From NCBI GenBank assembly GCA_016861105.1, contig BOKS01000014.1, forward strand, positions 1-64,000: a stretch of DNA of 64,000 nucleotides. Direction: 5' to 3'. Source of the DNA: Betaproteobacteria bacterium. GTDB lineage: Bacteria; Pseudomonadota; Gammaproteobacteria; Burkholderiales; Casimicrobiaceae. A program made the translations under genes and the position numbers. The stretch's first letter is position 1; each line of letters opens with the position of its first letter. Below are positions 1 to 9,756 of the stretch, one piece after another. Below the pieces are notes generated by a model that saw nothing but the letters and a program-made list of their open reading frames with translations, did not search any database and was not told where the DNA came from.

Positions 1-33
1 GCGGCGGCGGGCCGCGGGCGGCCGCGCGACGCC

Positions 34-621
34 ATGGGCGAGCCGATCCGACTGGTCGTGGGGCTGGGCAATCCCGGCCGCGAGCACGAAGCCACGCGGC
101 ACAACGCGGGCTTCTGGTTCGTCGACGCGCTCGCCCGCTCGCTGGGGACGTCCTTCGCGCACGAGGCGCGCCACCAGGGCGAGCTCGCCAGGGCCGGCGA
201 GCTGCGGATGCTGAAGCCGATGACCTACATGAACCTTGCCGGGCGCAGCGCCGGGTCGGTCGCACGCTTCTTCGGCGTCGCCCCCGCGCAGGTCCTTGCC
301 GTGCACGACGAGCTCGACCTGCCGCCGGGCGACGCGCGGCTCAAGTTCGGCGGCGGCGTGGCCGGGCACAACGGGCTCAAGGACCTGCGCGCCCACTTCG
401 GGACGGCGGACTTCTGGCGGCTGCGGCTCGGCATCGGCCACCCGCGCGACTCCGAGATTCCGCAGCAGCAGGTGGTCGACTACGTGCTGAAGCCGCCGCG
501 GCGCGACGAGCGCGCCGCCATCGAGTCGGCGATCCGCCGCGGGCTGGACGTCTGGCCGCTGCTCGCCGCCGGCGACTTCGAGCGCGCGATGACGGCGCTG
601 CACACGCGGGGCGAGGCGTGA
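34..621 (+). CDS. pth: Peptidyl-tRNA hydrolase
   Basis: This cytoplasmic enzyme cleaves the ester bond of peptidyl-tRNAs that fall off ribosomes and so recycles tRNA. The 195-residue length is normal for bacterial Pth. The N-terminus carries the family signature GLGNPG, followed by the catalytic-His segment TRHNAG; the motif [10 protein letters not shown] follows, then HDELDLPPG with its active-site Asp, and [12 protein letters not shown]. The start is the ATG at 34; the 33 bases before it are GC-rich and hold no visible gene. In betaproteobacteria pth commonly lies between rplY and ychF, and ychF does follow here, so the end of rplY is probably just outside the window. Identification is secure from motif order. 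Confidence 0.97.
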   Translation: MGEPIRLVVGLGNPGREHEATRHNAGFWFVDALARSLGTSFAHEARHQGELARAGELRMLKPMTYMNLAGRSAGSVARFFGVAPAQVLAVHDELDLPPGDARLKFGGGVAGHNGLKDLRAHFGTADFWRLRLGIGHPRDSEIPQQQVVDYVLKPPRRDERAAIESAIRRGLDVWPLLAAGDFERAMTALHTRGEA

Positions 622-685
622 GTCCGCGCGCCTTCCGCCCGGCCGCCCGCCCGCCGGCGCGAAGCGCGGACGCGGGAGCCGGCGC

Positions 686-1780
<1,095 letters not shown>

Positions 1781-1785
1781 CGGCG

Positions 1786-2241
1786 ATGCGCGTCGCCGCC
1801 CTCGCCATCGCGTTCCTCGCGTCCGTCGCGGCCGCGGGGTGCGCGTCGCTGCCGCGGCCTTCGCCCCCGGAGGTGGTCGGCGCGCGCGTGCGCGTGGCCG
1901 ATGCGCGGCTGCCCGAGGTCCGGCTGGCCGTCGACCTCGTGGTGCGCAACCCGAACGCGCGCGATCTCGCGGTCGACGGACTCGAGGCGACGCTCGCGCT
2001 CGACGGCGAGGTCGTCGGCCGCGGCGCGCTTGCACAGCCGGTGCTGCTGCCCGCGCACGGCGACGCGCGCATCCCGCTGGACGTGCGCGGCGACGCGTCG
2101 CGCCTCCTCGCGCGCGTGGGCGCCGCGCTCGGCGCCGCGCGTCCGCTCGGCTACGAGGTGCGGGGCACGGTGGCGCTGCGCGACGGCAGCGTCGTGCCGT
2201 TCCGCCGCGACGGACGGCTTCCGGAGGCGCGCACGCCGTGA
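1786..2241 (+). CDS. LEA type 2-like lipoprotein
   Basis: This encodes a 151-residue exported protein. The N-terminus is a signal peptide ending in a lipobox-like AAGCAS, which predicts lipid attachment at Cys18. The rest resembles the LEA type 2 / WHy-domain fold: a beta-rich domain with the segment [17 protein letters not shown], in which polar NPN is followed by alternating hydrophobics, and a second half with the same alternation. The ATG at 1786 was chosen because it opens the signal peptide directly after ychF. The stop overlaps the GTG start of dapF in GTGA, suggesting translational coupling. The molecular role of this lipoprotein family is not established; related plant proteins are desiccation-linked. 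Confidence 0.75.
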   Translation: MRVAALAIAFLASVAAAGCASLPRPSPPEVVGARVRVADARLPEVRLAVDLVVRNPNARDLAVDGLEATLALDGEVVGRGALAQPVLLPAHGDARIPLDVRGDASRLLARVGAALGAARPLGYEVRGTVALRDGSVVPFRRDGRLPEARTP

Positions 2242-3080
2242 CGCAGTCGCTGACGTTCACCAAGATGCAGGGGCTGGGCAACGACTTCGTCGTCGTCGAC
2301 GCGACCGCCGCGCCTTTCGCGCTGGACGCGGCGCAGATCCGCCTTCTCGCCGACCGGCGCTTCGGCGTGGGCTGCGACCAGGTGCTGGTGGTCGAGCGGC
2401 CCGGCCGCGCCGACGCCGACTTCCGCTACCGGATCTTCAACGCCGACGGTGCCGAGGTCGAGCAGTGCGGCAACGGCGCGCGCTGCTTCGTGGTGTTCGT
2501 GCGCGCGAAAGGGCTGACCGACAAGCGCGCGATCCGCGTCGAGACGCGCGCCGGGGTGATCGTGCCCACGCTGGAGGACGACGGCACGGTCACGGTGGAC
2601 ATGGGTACGCCGCGGTTCGCGCCCGGCGACGTCCCGTTCGTCGGCGGCACGGGCGCCGCCGCGGAGCCGCTCGACGTCGGCGGGCGCACCGTGACGGTCT
2701 CCGCGCTGTCGATGGGCAACCCGCACGCGGTGCAGGTCGTCGACGACGTCGACGCGGCACCCGTGGCGAGCGAGGGCCCGCGCATCGAGCACCATCCGCG
2801 CTTCCCGGCGCGGGTGAACGCGGGCTACATGCAGGTCGTCGATCGCGCTACCATTCGGCTGCGCGTCCACGAGCGCGGCGCCGGCGAGACGCCGGCGTGC
2901 GGGAGCGGCGCGTGCGCGGCCGTCGTGGCCGGCCGGCGCCTCGGACTGCTCGACGCCGACGTGCTCGTGCACACGCGCGGCGGCGTGCTCCGCGTGCGCT
3001 GGGACGGCGAGGGTGCCGCGGTGCTGATGCGCGGGCCCGCGGCGATCGTGTTCGAGGGGACGTGGCCGCTTTCTGCCTGA
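2238..3080 (+). CDS. dapF: Diaminopimelate epimerase
   Basis: DapF converts LL-diaminopimelate to the meso form for lysine and peptidoglycan synthesis, by a two-base mechanism using two cysteines. Both are present: Cys77 in QCGNGARC and Cys221 in ACGSGACA. The N-terminal signature [15 protein letters not shown] and the internal SMGNPHAV are also intact. The 280 residues are a normal length. The GTG at 2238 is the start that gives the correct N-terminus; it overlaps the previous stop codon. The order dapF-DUF484-xerC downstream is conserved in many proteobacteria, which supports the call. Confidence 0.97.
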   Translation: MTQSLTFTKMQGLGNDFVVVDATAAPFALDAAQIRLLADRRFGVGCDQVLVVERPGRADADFRYRIFNADGAEVEQCGNGARCFVVFVRAKGLTDKRAIRVETRAGVIVPTLEDDGTVTVDMGTPRFAPGDVPFVGGTGAAAEPLDVGGRTVTVSALSMGNPHAVQVVDDVDAAPVASEGPRIEHHPRFPARVNAGYMQVVDRATIRLRVHERGAGETPACGSGACAAVVAGRRLGLLDADVLVHTRGGVLRVRWDGEGAAVLMRGPAAIVFEGTWPLSA

Positions 3081-3121
3081 CGGCGGGGCGCGGGCGCAGG
3101 AACGACGAGGACGATTCCCGG

Positions 3122-3775
3122 ATGGAAGCCCGAGACGTCGCGCAGTACCTGCGCGATCACCCCGAGTTCTTCGAGGACTACGCCGACGCGATCGCGGAGA
3201 TCTTCGTCCCCCATCCGCACGGGGGCCACGCCATCCCCATCGCCGAGCGGCAGATCGTCACGCTGCGCGAGAAGAACGCGGAGCTCGCCGAGAAGCTCGC
3301 CGAGCTGATCCGCTTCGGCAACGAGAACGACGCGACCACCGAGCGGCTGCACCGCTCCACGGTGGCGCTGTTCGCGGCGCCGGACCTCGAGACGACGCTG
3401 GCGGTGCTCCACCACAGCCTGCGCGAGGACTTCGCGGTGCCGCAGGTGGCAGTGCGGCTCTGGGGGCGCGTGCCCGAGCAGTCGTACCTCCCCGAGCTTG
3501 CCGCGACGTCGGCGGAGGTGCGCGAGCACGCGGCCGCGCTGGAGTCGCCGCAGTGCGGCGGCGTGGCGGTCGCCGAGTCGCGCGACTGGCTCGAGGGCGA
3601 CGAGGCGCCCGCGTCCTTCGCCTACCTGCCGCTGCGCACGGCCACGACCTTCGGCGTGCTCGTGCTCGCGAGCCCCGATCCCGCGCGCTTCCACGCGGGC
3701 ATCGGGACGGTGTACCTCGCGCGGCTCGCCGAGCTCGCCAGCGTCGCGATCGCGCGCTTCCTGCCCGGGATGTAG
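3122..3775 (+). CDS. DUF484 family protein (GAF-like)
   Basis: This 217-residue cytoplasmic protein has the DUF484 hallmark start: a short helix-rich segment (VAQYLRDHPEFFEDY, residues 4-18) followed by a coiled-coil-like stretch around residues 48-65 and a C-terminal GAF-like alpha/beta domain. DUF484 proteins are typically found between dapF and xerC, exactly as here. Their function is unknown; a sensory or accessory role for the recombinase is only guessed from the conserved position. The ATG at 3122 is preceded by a loose purine-rich stretch. The stop lies 2 bp before the xerC start, so the two genes are probably co-translated. Confidence 0.9.
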   Translation: MEARDVAQYLRDHPEFFEDYADAIAEIFVPHPHGGHAIPIAERQIVTLREKNAELAEKLAELIRFGNENDATTERLHRSTVALFAAPDLETTLAVLHHSLREDFAVPQVAVRLWGRVPEQSYLPELAATSAEVREHAAALESPQCGGVAVAESRDWLEGDEAPASFAYLPLRTATTFGVLVLASPDPARFHAGIGTVYLARLAELASVAIARFLPGM

Positions 3776-3777
3776 CG

Positions 3778-4692
3778 ATGGCGCGCGCGCCTGCCGGCGA
3801 CGCGCTCCCGGCCCTCAGCGCCGAAGACCTCGACGCGTTCGCCCGCCACCTGGCCGCGAGCCCCGCGACGACGCGCGGCGCCTACCTGCGCGACGCCGCC
3901 GTCCTCGCGCGCGCGGCGGCGCCGCGGGACCTCGCCTCGCTCGCGCGCGCGGATCTCGCGCGCGTCCTCGCGGGCCTGCACGCGCGCGGCCTGGCGGGGC
4001 GCAGCCTCGCGCGCATGCTCTCGGCGTGGCGCGCGTTCTACCGCTTCCTCGGCGTCGCCGACCCGGCGCGGCGCGAGGATCCGACGGCGGGGCTGCGTCC
4101 GCCGCGCTCGCCGCGGCGGCTGCCTTCGGCGCTGTCGCCGGAGGAGGCCGCGAAGCTCGTCGCGATCGACGGCGACGGCTTCCTCGCGCGGCGCGACCGC
4201 GCGCTCGTCGAGCTCGCCTATTCGTCCGGCCTGCGCCTCTCCGAGCTCGCGGGCCTCGACGTCGGCGGCGTCGACCTCGCCGCCGCGGAGGTCCGCGTGC
4301 TGGGCAAGGGCGCGAAGGAGCGGATCGTGCCGGTCGGCGCGGCCGCCCTCGAGGCGCTGCGCGCCTGGTTGCCCGTGCGCGCAGCGCACGCCCCCGGCGG
4401 CACGCAGGCGCTGTTCGTCGGTGCGCGTGGCGCGCGACTGTCGCGGCGGGCGATCCAGCAGCGGCTCGCCGTGCTCGCCGTCGTGCAGGGACTCGACCGG
4501 CACGTGCACCCGCACATGCTGCGGCACTCGTTCGCCTCGCACCTCCTCCAGTCGTCCGGCGACCTGCGCGCCGTGCAGGAGATGCTCGGGCACGCGTCGA
4601 TCGCGAGCACGCAGGTCTACACGCACCTCGACTTCCAGGCGCTCGCCAGGGCGTACGACGCCGCGCACCCCCGCGCGCGCCGCCGCCGCTGA
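3778..4692 (+). CDS. xerC: Tyrosine recombinase XerC
   Basis: XerC, with XerD, resolves chromosome dimers at dif. The 304-residue protein has the N-terminal SAM-like core-binding domain (about residues 15-95) and a C-terminal catalytic domain. The catalytic set is complete: Arg153 in SSGLRLSE, Lys177 in GKGAKER, His246 and Arg249 in HPHMLRHSF, His272 in GHASIAST and nucleophile Tyr281 in QVYTHLD. The position after dapF and DUF484 marks it as the housekeeping recombinase rather than a phage integrase. The ATG at 3778 lies immediately after the DUF484 stop. The C-terminus is unusually arginine-rich (RARRRR). Confidence 0.95.
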   Translation: MARAPAGDALPALSAEDLDAFARHLAASPATTRGAYLRDAAVLARAAAPRDLASLARADLARVLAGLHARGLAGRSLARMLSAWRAFYRFLGVADPARREDPTAGLRPPRSPRRLPSALSPEEAAKLVAIDGDGFLARRDRALVELAYSSGLRLSELAGLDVGGVDLAAAEVRVLGKGAKERIVPVGAAALEALRAWLPVRAAHAPGGTQALFVGARGARLSRRAIQQRLAVLAVVQGLDRHVHPHMLRHSFASHLLQSSGDLRAVQEMLGHASIASTQVYTHLDFQALARAYDAAHPRARRRR

Positions 4693-5232
4693 CGCGCCGT
4701 CCGTCCGCGACCTCCGGGCCGTGAACTTTCCGGCGCGATCGGCGCCGTCCGGCGTTTCGTGCCCGCTCTGCGACGTTGTCGTCGACATCGTGTGCGGCCG
4801 GCACCGGTCCATCGCAATTTCTTCGTCGATACAGAACGTTGCCGTGACATCCTTCGACGCGGCACGAGATTCTCGTTCCGGAAACATCACGTTTCTTCGG
4901 CGCCGGTCACCCGGCCGATCGCCATCCGTTTGTCGGAAACGGGCCACGAACGGTCAATCCGTCGCCGGCAGGCGGTTTCGTGGCGTTCCAGCGCCGCTGT
5001 CGCGGGCCGCCCGGCTGGACAGCCTTGTACGGCGCCGCCCGAGCCGACGAGCGGCCGGCAGGCTCCATTGCAAATTATGCCTGCGTCATGCAGGCTGCGC
5101 GTGCGGCCGTCATCGGCGGCACGAGGGGTCCGGAGGCGATGCAGCACGGGGCTCTCGGCCGCGACGCCGCCCCGGGGCGAGCGCCGGCGTCCGCGCGCCG
5201 CGCCCCGCGGACCCAACGACAAGAGGGAGTCC
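4693..5232. other. 540-bp intergenic region
   Basis: This region separates xerC from the DUF1800 gene and is visibly less GC-rich than its surroundings between about 4790 and 4940. No convincing gene was found on either strand. A short hairpin with 6-bp arms (gcctgc at 5079-5084 and gcaggc at 5090-5095) lies about 140 bp before the next start. A purine-rich ribosome-binding site, AAGAGGGAG, is at 5221-5229. No promoter with both hexamers in good register was seen, though the promoter of the DUF1800/DUF1501 pair must lie here. Confidence 0.5.
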
Positions 5233-7758
5233 ATGCCGCACGCACCATCCGGCGCGCCGCAGCGCGCCTCCGCGATCCGTCCGCGCTCGCTCGCCGCCGC
5301 GGTCCTGATCGGCGGCCTGCTGGCCGCCCCGGCCGCCCTCGCGCAAGCCTTCAACATGACCGCGGCCGTGGGCATCTACAGCCCGCGGTCGTCGACGTTC
5401 TGGCTCGACGGCAACTTCGACCGGCAACCCGACCTCTTCCACCAGTTCGGCCAGCTCGGCGACATCGCGCTGCTCGGGGACCCGGTCGGCTCCGGCTCGC
5501 GCGCGCCGGTGCTCTACCGCGGCGGGACGTGGCTCTTCGACCTCAACCGCGACGGCGAGGCCGACCGCACGATCGCGTTCGGCGCCCCCGGCGACGTTCC
5601 GCTGATGGCGGACATGGACGGGGACGGCAAGGACGATCTCGTGGTGTGGAAGGGCAACGGGCAGTGGCTGGTCAACACCGCGTTCGACGGCACCACGCAG
5701 TACGCCTACCAGTTCGGCGGCTCGCGCGGCGACGTGCCGCTGCTCGGCGACCTCGACGGCAACGGCAGCGTCGACCTCGTCATCTACAACCGCGGCACGT
5801 GGTACGTGTCGCTCGACCGCTCGGCCAACATCCAGCGCACCCATTCGCACACGGTCGCCGGCACCGAGACCCCGTTCCTGTTCGACTACAACGGCGACGG
5901 CCTCGACGACCTCACGGTGATCGTCTCGGGCACCTGGCACGTGAAGTCGGTGACCGGCCAGTCGGTCGCCGCCGCGTTCGCCTTCGGTGGCGCCGGCGAC
6001 ATGCCGCTGTACTTCGGCCGCGGCGCCGTGCCCAATCCGCGCGCGGACGCGGCGCGGCTGCTGCAGCAGGTGAGCTTCGGCCCGGTCGAGTCCGAGATCG
6101 TCCGCGTGCAGTCGATGGGCGTCGCGGCCTACGTCGACGACCAGCTCGGCAAGCCGCACACGCCGCTGCCGTACATGCCGTGGTACCCGCAGAGCCGGCC
6201 GCAGACGCCCCAGGGGCAGACCTGGCCGTACTGCCTCTACGCGCAGTACGCGTACGGCGTGCCGTACAACGCCAGCACGCCCTGCAACTGCAATGCGCAG
6301 GCGGGCACCGTCAACCAGTGCCAGCGCGACGTCTACACGAACTTCCGGCTGCAGAACCAGTTCTTCGTGCGCGCGAACGGCGCGCCCGACCAGCTGCGCC
6401 ACCGCGTCGCCTGGGCGCTCTCGCAGATCCTGGTGACGTCGAACATGCAGGACCCGATCGCCTATCCGATGCGCGACTACCAGCAGCTGCTGCTGGACAA
6501 CGCCTTCGGCCGCTTCGAGGACCTGCTCTACACCATCACGCTGTCGCCGTGGATGGGCAACTACCTCGACATGGTGCGCAACGACGGCTCGGTGGCGGCG
6601 CGCAACCGCGGCGTGGTGCCCAACGAGAACTACGCGCGCGAGCTGCTGCAGCTGTTCTCGATCGGGCTGTGGGAGCTGCGGCCCGACGGCACGCTCCTCA
6701 CCGACGCCGCCGGCAACCCGATCCCGACCTACGAGCAGGACGACATCGTCGAGCTGTCGCGCGCGCTGACCGGCTGGGCCTACCCGCCGCTGCCCGGACA
6801 GACGCCGGCGTTCAACCGCGGCGTCCACTACGTCGGGATGATGGTCCCGATCGAGGGCACGCTGAACGGGACCGGCAACACGAACTACCACGACACCGGC
6901 GCGAAGAGCGTGATGGGCGCCGTGCAGCCGGCGAACACGCGCGCCGAGACCGACGTGCGCTGGGCGGTGCAGCTGGCCGCGAACCACCCGAACACCGGCG
7001 CGTTCATCGGCAAGCAGCTGATCCAGCACCTCGTCACCAGCAATCCGTCGCCGGCGTACGTGAACCGCGTCACCGCCGTGTGGAACAACGACGGCGCCGG
7101 CGTGCGCGGCAACCTGCGCGCCGTCGTGCGCGCCATCCTGCTCGACCCCGAGGCGCGGGCGCCGCGCAACCCCGTCGTGTCCACGTTCGGCAAGCTGAAG
7201 GAGCCGGCGCTGTACGTCATGAACCTGCTGCGCGCGTTCGGCGCGAGCACCGACGGCGTCTACCTGCGCACGCCGGTCGCCTCGATGGGGCAGAACGTCT
7301 ACAACGCCCCGACGGTGTTCAACTACTACCAGGCGGACTACCTGGTGCCCGGCACGGACCTCGCGGGCCCGCCGTTCCAGATCTTCGACGCGACCTCGTA
7401 CTTCGCGCGCACCAACTTCGCCTACAACCTGATCTACCACAGCAGCTGCGACACCGGCACGCCGACCTCGCCTTCCGTGTGCGGCCAGAACCCGGATGCG
7501 ACGGTGTTCGGCGCGACGGGCACGAAGATCAACTGGCAGCCGTACAAGGCGCTCGCGACGGATCCGGCGCAGCTCGTCGACCTGATCGCGCTGCGGCTGC
7601 TGCACGAGCCGCTGCCGAAGGCGCAGCGCACGAAGGTGATCAACGCCGTGGCGGCGGTGGCGCTGTCCGCTACGCCGACGCAGACGCAGCTGCTCGACCG
7701 CGTCCGCATGGCGGCGTACCTGATCGCCTCATCGCCCAAGTTCCAGGTGGAGTTCTAG
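5233..7758 (+). CDS. Secreted FG-GAP-like/DUF1800 fusion protein
   Basis: This is an 841-residue exported protein. Residues 1-38 form a signal peptide with predicted cleavage after ALAQA. Residues 45-270 are a repeat region resembling VCBS/FG-GAP repeats, with calcium-loop-like DMDGDGKDDLV, DLDGNGSVDLV and DYNGDGLDDLT, each followed by a W-containing strand such as GTWYVS. From about residue 275 the sequence is DUF1800, including ENYARELLQLFSIGLWEL and the segment FGKLKEPALYVMNLLRAFG. A short cysteine-containing insertion (PCNCNAQ) lies near residue 355. The start has a good ribosome-binding site, AGGGAG, 4 bp before the ATG. A DUF1501 gene follows after 3 bp, the usual partner of DUF1800. 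DUF1800 has no assigned activity; the repeat part suggests binding to a surface or polymer, which is inference. Confidence 0.88.
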   Translation: MPHAPSGAPQRASAIRPRSLAAAVLIGGLLAAPAALAQAFNMTAAVGIYSPRSSTFWLDGNFDRQPDLFHQFGQLGDIALLGDPVGSGSRAPVLYRGGTWLFDLNRDGEADRTIAFGAPGDVPLMADMDGDGKDDLVVWKGNGQWLVNTAFDGTTQYAYQFGGSRGDVPLLGDLDGNGSVDLVIYNRGTWYVSLDRSANIQRTHSHTVAGTETPFLFDYNGDGLDDLTVIVSGTWHVKSVTGQSVAAAFAFGGAGDMPLYFGRGAVPNPRADAARLLQQVSFGPVESEIVRVQSMGVAAYVDDQLGKPHTPLPYMPWYPQSRPQTPQGQTWPYCLYAQYAYGVPYNASTPCNCNAQAGTVNQCQRDVYTNFRLQNQFFVRANGAPDQLRHRVAWALSQILVTSNMQDPIAYPMRDYQQLLLDNAFGRFEDLLYTITLSPWMGNYLDMVRNDGSVAARNRGVVPNENYARELLQLFSIGLWELRPDGTLLTDAAGNPIPTYEQDDIVELSRALTGWAYPPLPGQTPAFNRGVHYVGMMVPIEGTLNGTGNTNYHDTGAKSVMGAVQPANTRAETDVRWAVQLAANHPNTGAFIGKQLIQHLVTSNPSPAYVNRVTAVWNNDGAGVRGNLRAVVRAILLDPEARAPRNPVVSTFGKLKEPALYVMNLLRAFGASTDGVYLRTPVASMGQNVYNAPTVFNYYQADYLVPGTDLAGPPFQIFDATSYFARTNFAYNLIYHSSCDTGTPTSPSVCGQNPDATVFGATGTKINWQPYKALATDPAQLVDLIALRLLHEPLPKAQRTKVINAVAAVALSATPTQTQLLDRVRMAAYLIASSPKFQVEF

Positions 7759-7761
7759 ACC

Positions 7762-9201
7762 ATGAGCGCCCCGATGTTCTTCTCCCGCCGCCGCTTCCTC
7801 CGGCAGGCCGGCGCGTTCTCGGCGCTGTCGCTCGCGGGCAGCCTCGACCTGCTCGGCCTGTCCAGCGCCTCGGCGCAATCGGGCGACTACAAGGCGCTGG
7901 TGTGCGTGTTCCTGTTCGGCGGCGTCGACTCGAACAGCATCGTCATCCCCTACGGCGACTACGCCACGTACAACGCCGTGCGCCCGCTGGCCACGAACGT
8001 CAACGTGGCCCAGTCGCTGCTGACGCCGGTCGCGCCCGCGAACCTGGCGGGCCAGACGTTCGCCCTGCACCCGGCGTTCACCGCCACCAACGGCAACGCG
8101 ACGCTCACCTCGCTGTTCCAGGGAGGGCGCCTCGCCGTCGTGTGCAACGCCGGCACGCTCGTCGAGCCGATGACGCGGGCCGAGTACCGGTCGAACGCGA
8201 AGAAGCGGCCGGCGCAGCTGTTCTCGCACTCCGACCAGCAGCAGCAGTTCCAGACGGCGATCTCGGAAGCGTCGGTCGTCACGGCGCCGACGGGGTGGGG
8301 CGGGCGCATCGGCGACCGCCTCGCGGTCCCCATGAACGGCCAGTTCGCCACGCCGATCGGCATGTCGTTCGCGGGCGCGCAGGCCTTCCTCACCGGCCGC
8401 ACCGTCCGCGGGCTCGCGCTGCCCACCGCGGGCAACTTCGGGTACACCGGCGATTCGACGACGCCCAACGCCGTGCAGCGGGCGCGCGCCGAGGCGCGCG
8501 CGGAGCTGATCGGCTCGATCGACGCCAACGCGATGGTCTCCTCGTCGCAGGCGAGCATGGGCGCCGCGCTCGGCGCGAGCCAGCGCATCAACCCGATCCT
8601 GAACGGCACGCTGCCCTCGGCGATCTCCGGGCCGTTCAACGGCCTCAACTCCGGCCTCGCCAACCAGCTGCGCGCCGTCGCGCGCCTCATCAACAACCGC
8701 GCGACGCTGGGCCAGCGCCGGCAGATCTTCTTCGTGTCGATCGGCGGCTTCGACACGCACTCGGGCCAGGGGTCGTTCCAGCCGCCGAACCCCTCGTTCC
8801 AGGGCATGGCCGGGCTGTTCCAGCAGATCGGCCAGGCGCTGGCCGCGTTCTACCAGGCCACCGTCAACATGGGCGTCGCGAACGAGGTCACGACGTTCAC
8901 GCTCTCCGACTTCAACCGCACGTTCAAGCCCAACGGCGCCGGGACCGACCACGCGTGGGGCGGCCACTACCTGGTCATGGGCGGCGGCGTGCAGGGCGGG
9001 CGCTTCTACGGGCAGTATCCGTCGCTGGCGCTGGCCGGCCCCGACGACACCGACAGCCTCGGCCGCTGGATCCCGACGACGTCGATCGAGCAGTACGGTG
9101 CCACCCTCGCGCGCTGGTTCGGCGTGCCCGACGCCGACCTCGTGCAGGTGTTCCCCGGCGTCGGCCGCTTCGCGACGTCCAACCTCGGCTTCATGGCGTA
9201 G
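7762..9201 (+). CDS. DUF1501 family protein, Tat-exported
   Basis: This 479-residue protein begins with a twin-arginine type signal (SRRRFLRQAG near residue 9) followed by a hydrophobic stretch, so export in folded form is likely. The body matches DUF1501, a family related to the sulfatase/alkaline phosphatase fold. Motifs seen are FLFGGVDSNS near residue 50, VSIGGFDTHSGQ near residue 330 and TDHAWGGHYLVMGG near residue 395; the Asp and His residues in these are the ones expected to bind metal in that fold. It follows the DUF1800 gene by 3 bp and must be co-transcribed. The enzymatic substrate is unknown for the family. The ATG at 7762 is the only start that gives the full Tat motif. Confidence 0.9.
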   Translation: MSAPMFFSRRRFLRQAGAFSALSLAGSLDLLGLSSASAQSGDYKALVCVFLFGGVDSNSIVIPYGDYATYNAVRPLATNVNVAQSLLTPVAPANLAGQTFALHPAFTATNGNATLTSLFQGGRLAVVCNAGTLVEPMTRAEYRSNAKKRPAQLFSHSDQQQQFQTAISEASVVTAPTGWGGRIGDRLAVPMNGQFATPIGMSFAGAQAFLTGRTVRGLALPTAGNFGYTGDSTTPNAVQRARAEARAELIGSIDANAMVSSSQASMGAALGASQRINPILNGTLPSAISGPFNGLNSGLANQLRAVARLINNRATLGQRRQIFFVSIGGFDTHSGQGSFQPPNPSFQGMAGLFQQIGQALAAFYQATVNMGVANEVTTFTLSDFNRTFKPNGAGTDHAWGGHYLVMGGGVQGGRFYGQYPSLALAGPDDTDSLGRWIPTTSIEQYGATLARWFGVPDADLVQVFPGVGRFATSNLGFMA

Positions 9202-9220
9202 GGCCGCCGGCGCACGCGCG

Positions 9221-9733
9221 TCAGGGAACGACGCGCACCACGTCCGGAAGGAACGGCAGGTCGGTGGTGCCGGGGTCGACGCCGGCCTGCTTCATCATCG
9301 TGCCCACCTGCGCCCGGTGATGCGTCGCGTGCTGGAACAGGTGCACGGCCGCGATCCACGCCGGCAGGATCCGGCGCCGTCCGTCGCTGGAAGCGCGGTA
9401 GTCGAGCGGGCCGTCGAGCCAGGCCGCGTCCACCTGCCCGGCCCACTCGGCGATGCGCCGGTCCATCGCTTCGCGCCGGGCCGCCAGGTCGTCGAATGCC
9501 GACGTGAGGTCCGCTCCGTAGGCCGGCACGCCGAACGGCGCGCCGGTGAAGCGGCCGAGCCACGTGCCGTCGGCCCACAGGACGTGGTTCAGCGTGCGGT
9601 GGATCGAGCCGAAGAACGCGCCGCGGTCGCGCTTGCGCTCGGCGTCGTCCATGCGGCCGAGCAGCGCGAACGTGCGCTCGTTCATCCAGCGCGAGTAGCG
9701 CGCCAGCAGCTGGCAGTACGCGGGGGTGATCAC
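9221..9733 (-). CDS. DinB family protein
   Basis: This 170-residue protein fits the DinB/YfiT-like four-helix-bundle family. The visible features are LLARYSRWMNER at the N-terminus, TLNHVLWADGTWLGRF near residue 45 and the C-terminal HLFQHATHHRAQ with the expected metal-binding histidines. DinB-like proteins are metal-dependent, some act as thiol transferases, and many have unknown function. The start taken is the GTG at 9733, because upstream sequence is arginine-rich and looks non-coding; a later ATG at the WMNER segment would remove the first helix. It lies just downstream of gshA on the same strand. A link to glutathione or other low-molecular-weight thiols would fit the neighbour but is inference. 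Confidence 0.85.
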   Translation of the reverse strand: MITPAYCQLLARYSRWMNERTFALLGRMDDAERKRDRGAFFGSIHRTLNHVLWADGTWLGRFTGAPFGVPAYGADLTSAFDDLAARREAMDRRIAEWAGQVDAAWLDGPLDYRASSDGRRRILPAWIAAVHLFQHATHHRAQVGTMMKQAGVDPGTTDLPFLPDVVRVVP

Positions 9734-9756
9734 CGGGCGCGGGCCCGCGGGCGCGG

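Noticed and set aside
1..33. End of an upstream coding gene
   Set aside because: Only 33 GC-rich bases are visible, with no identifiable stop context; not enough to call.
3778..4692. xerC as an integrase of a mobile island
   Set aside because: It is in the conserved dapF-DUF484-xerC order with no attachment repeats or phage genes nearby.
4980..9320. Long second-frame reading frame across the DUF1800/DUF1501 genes
   Set aside because: The translation is arginine-rich without motifs, and it crosses the boundary of two well-supported genes.
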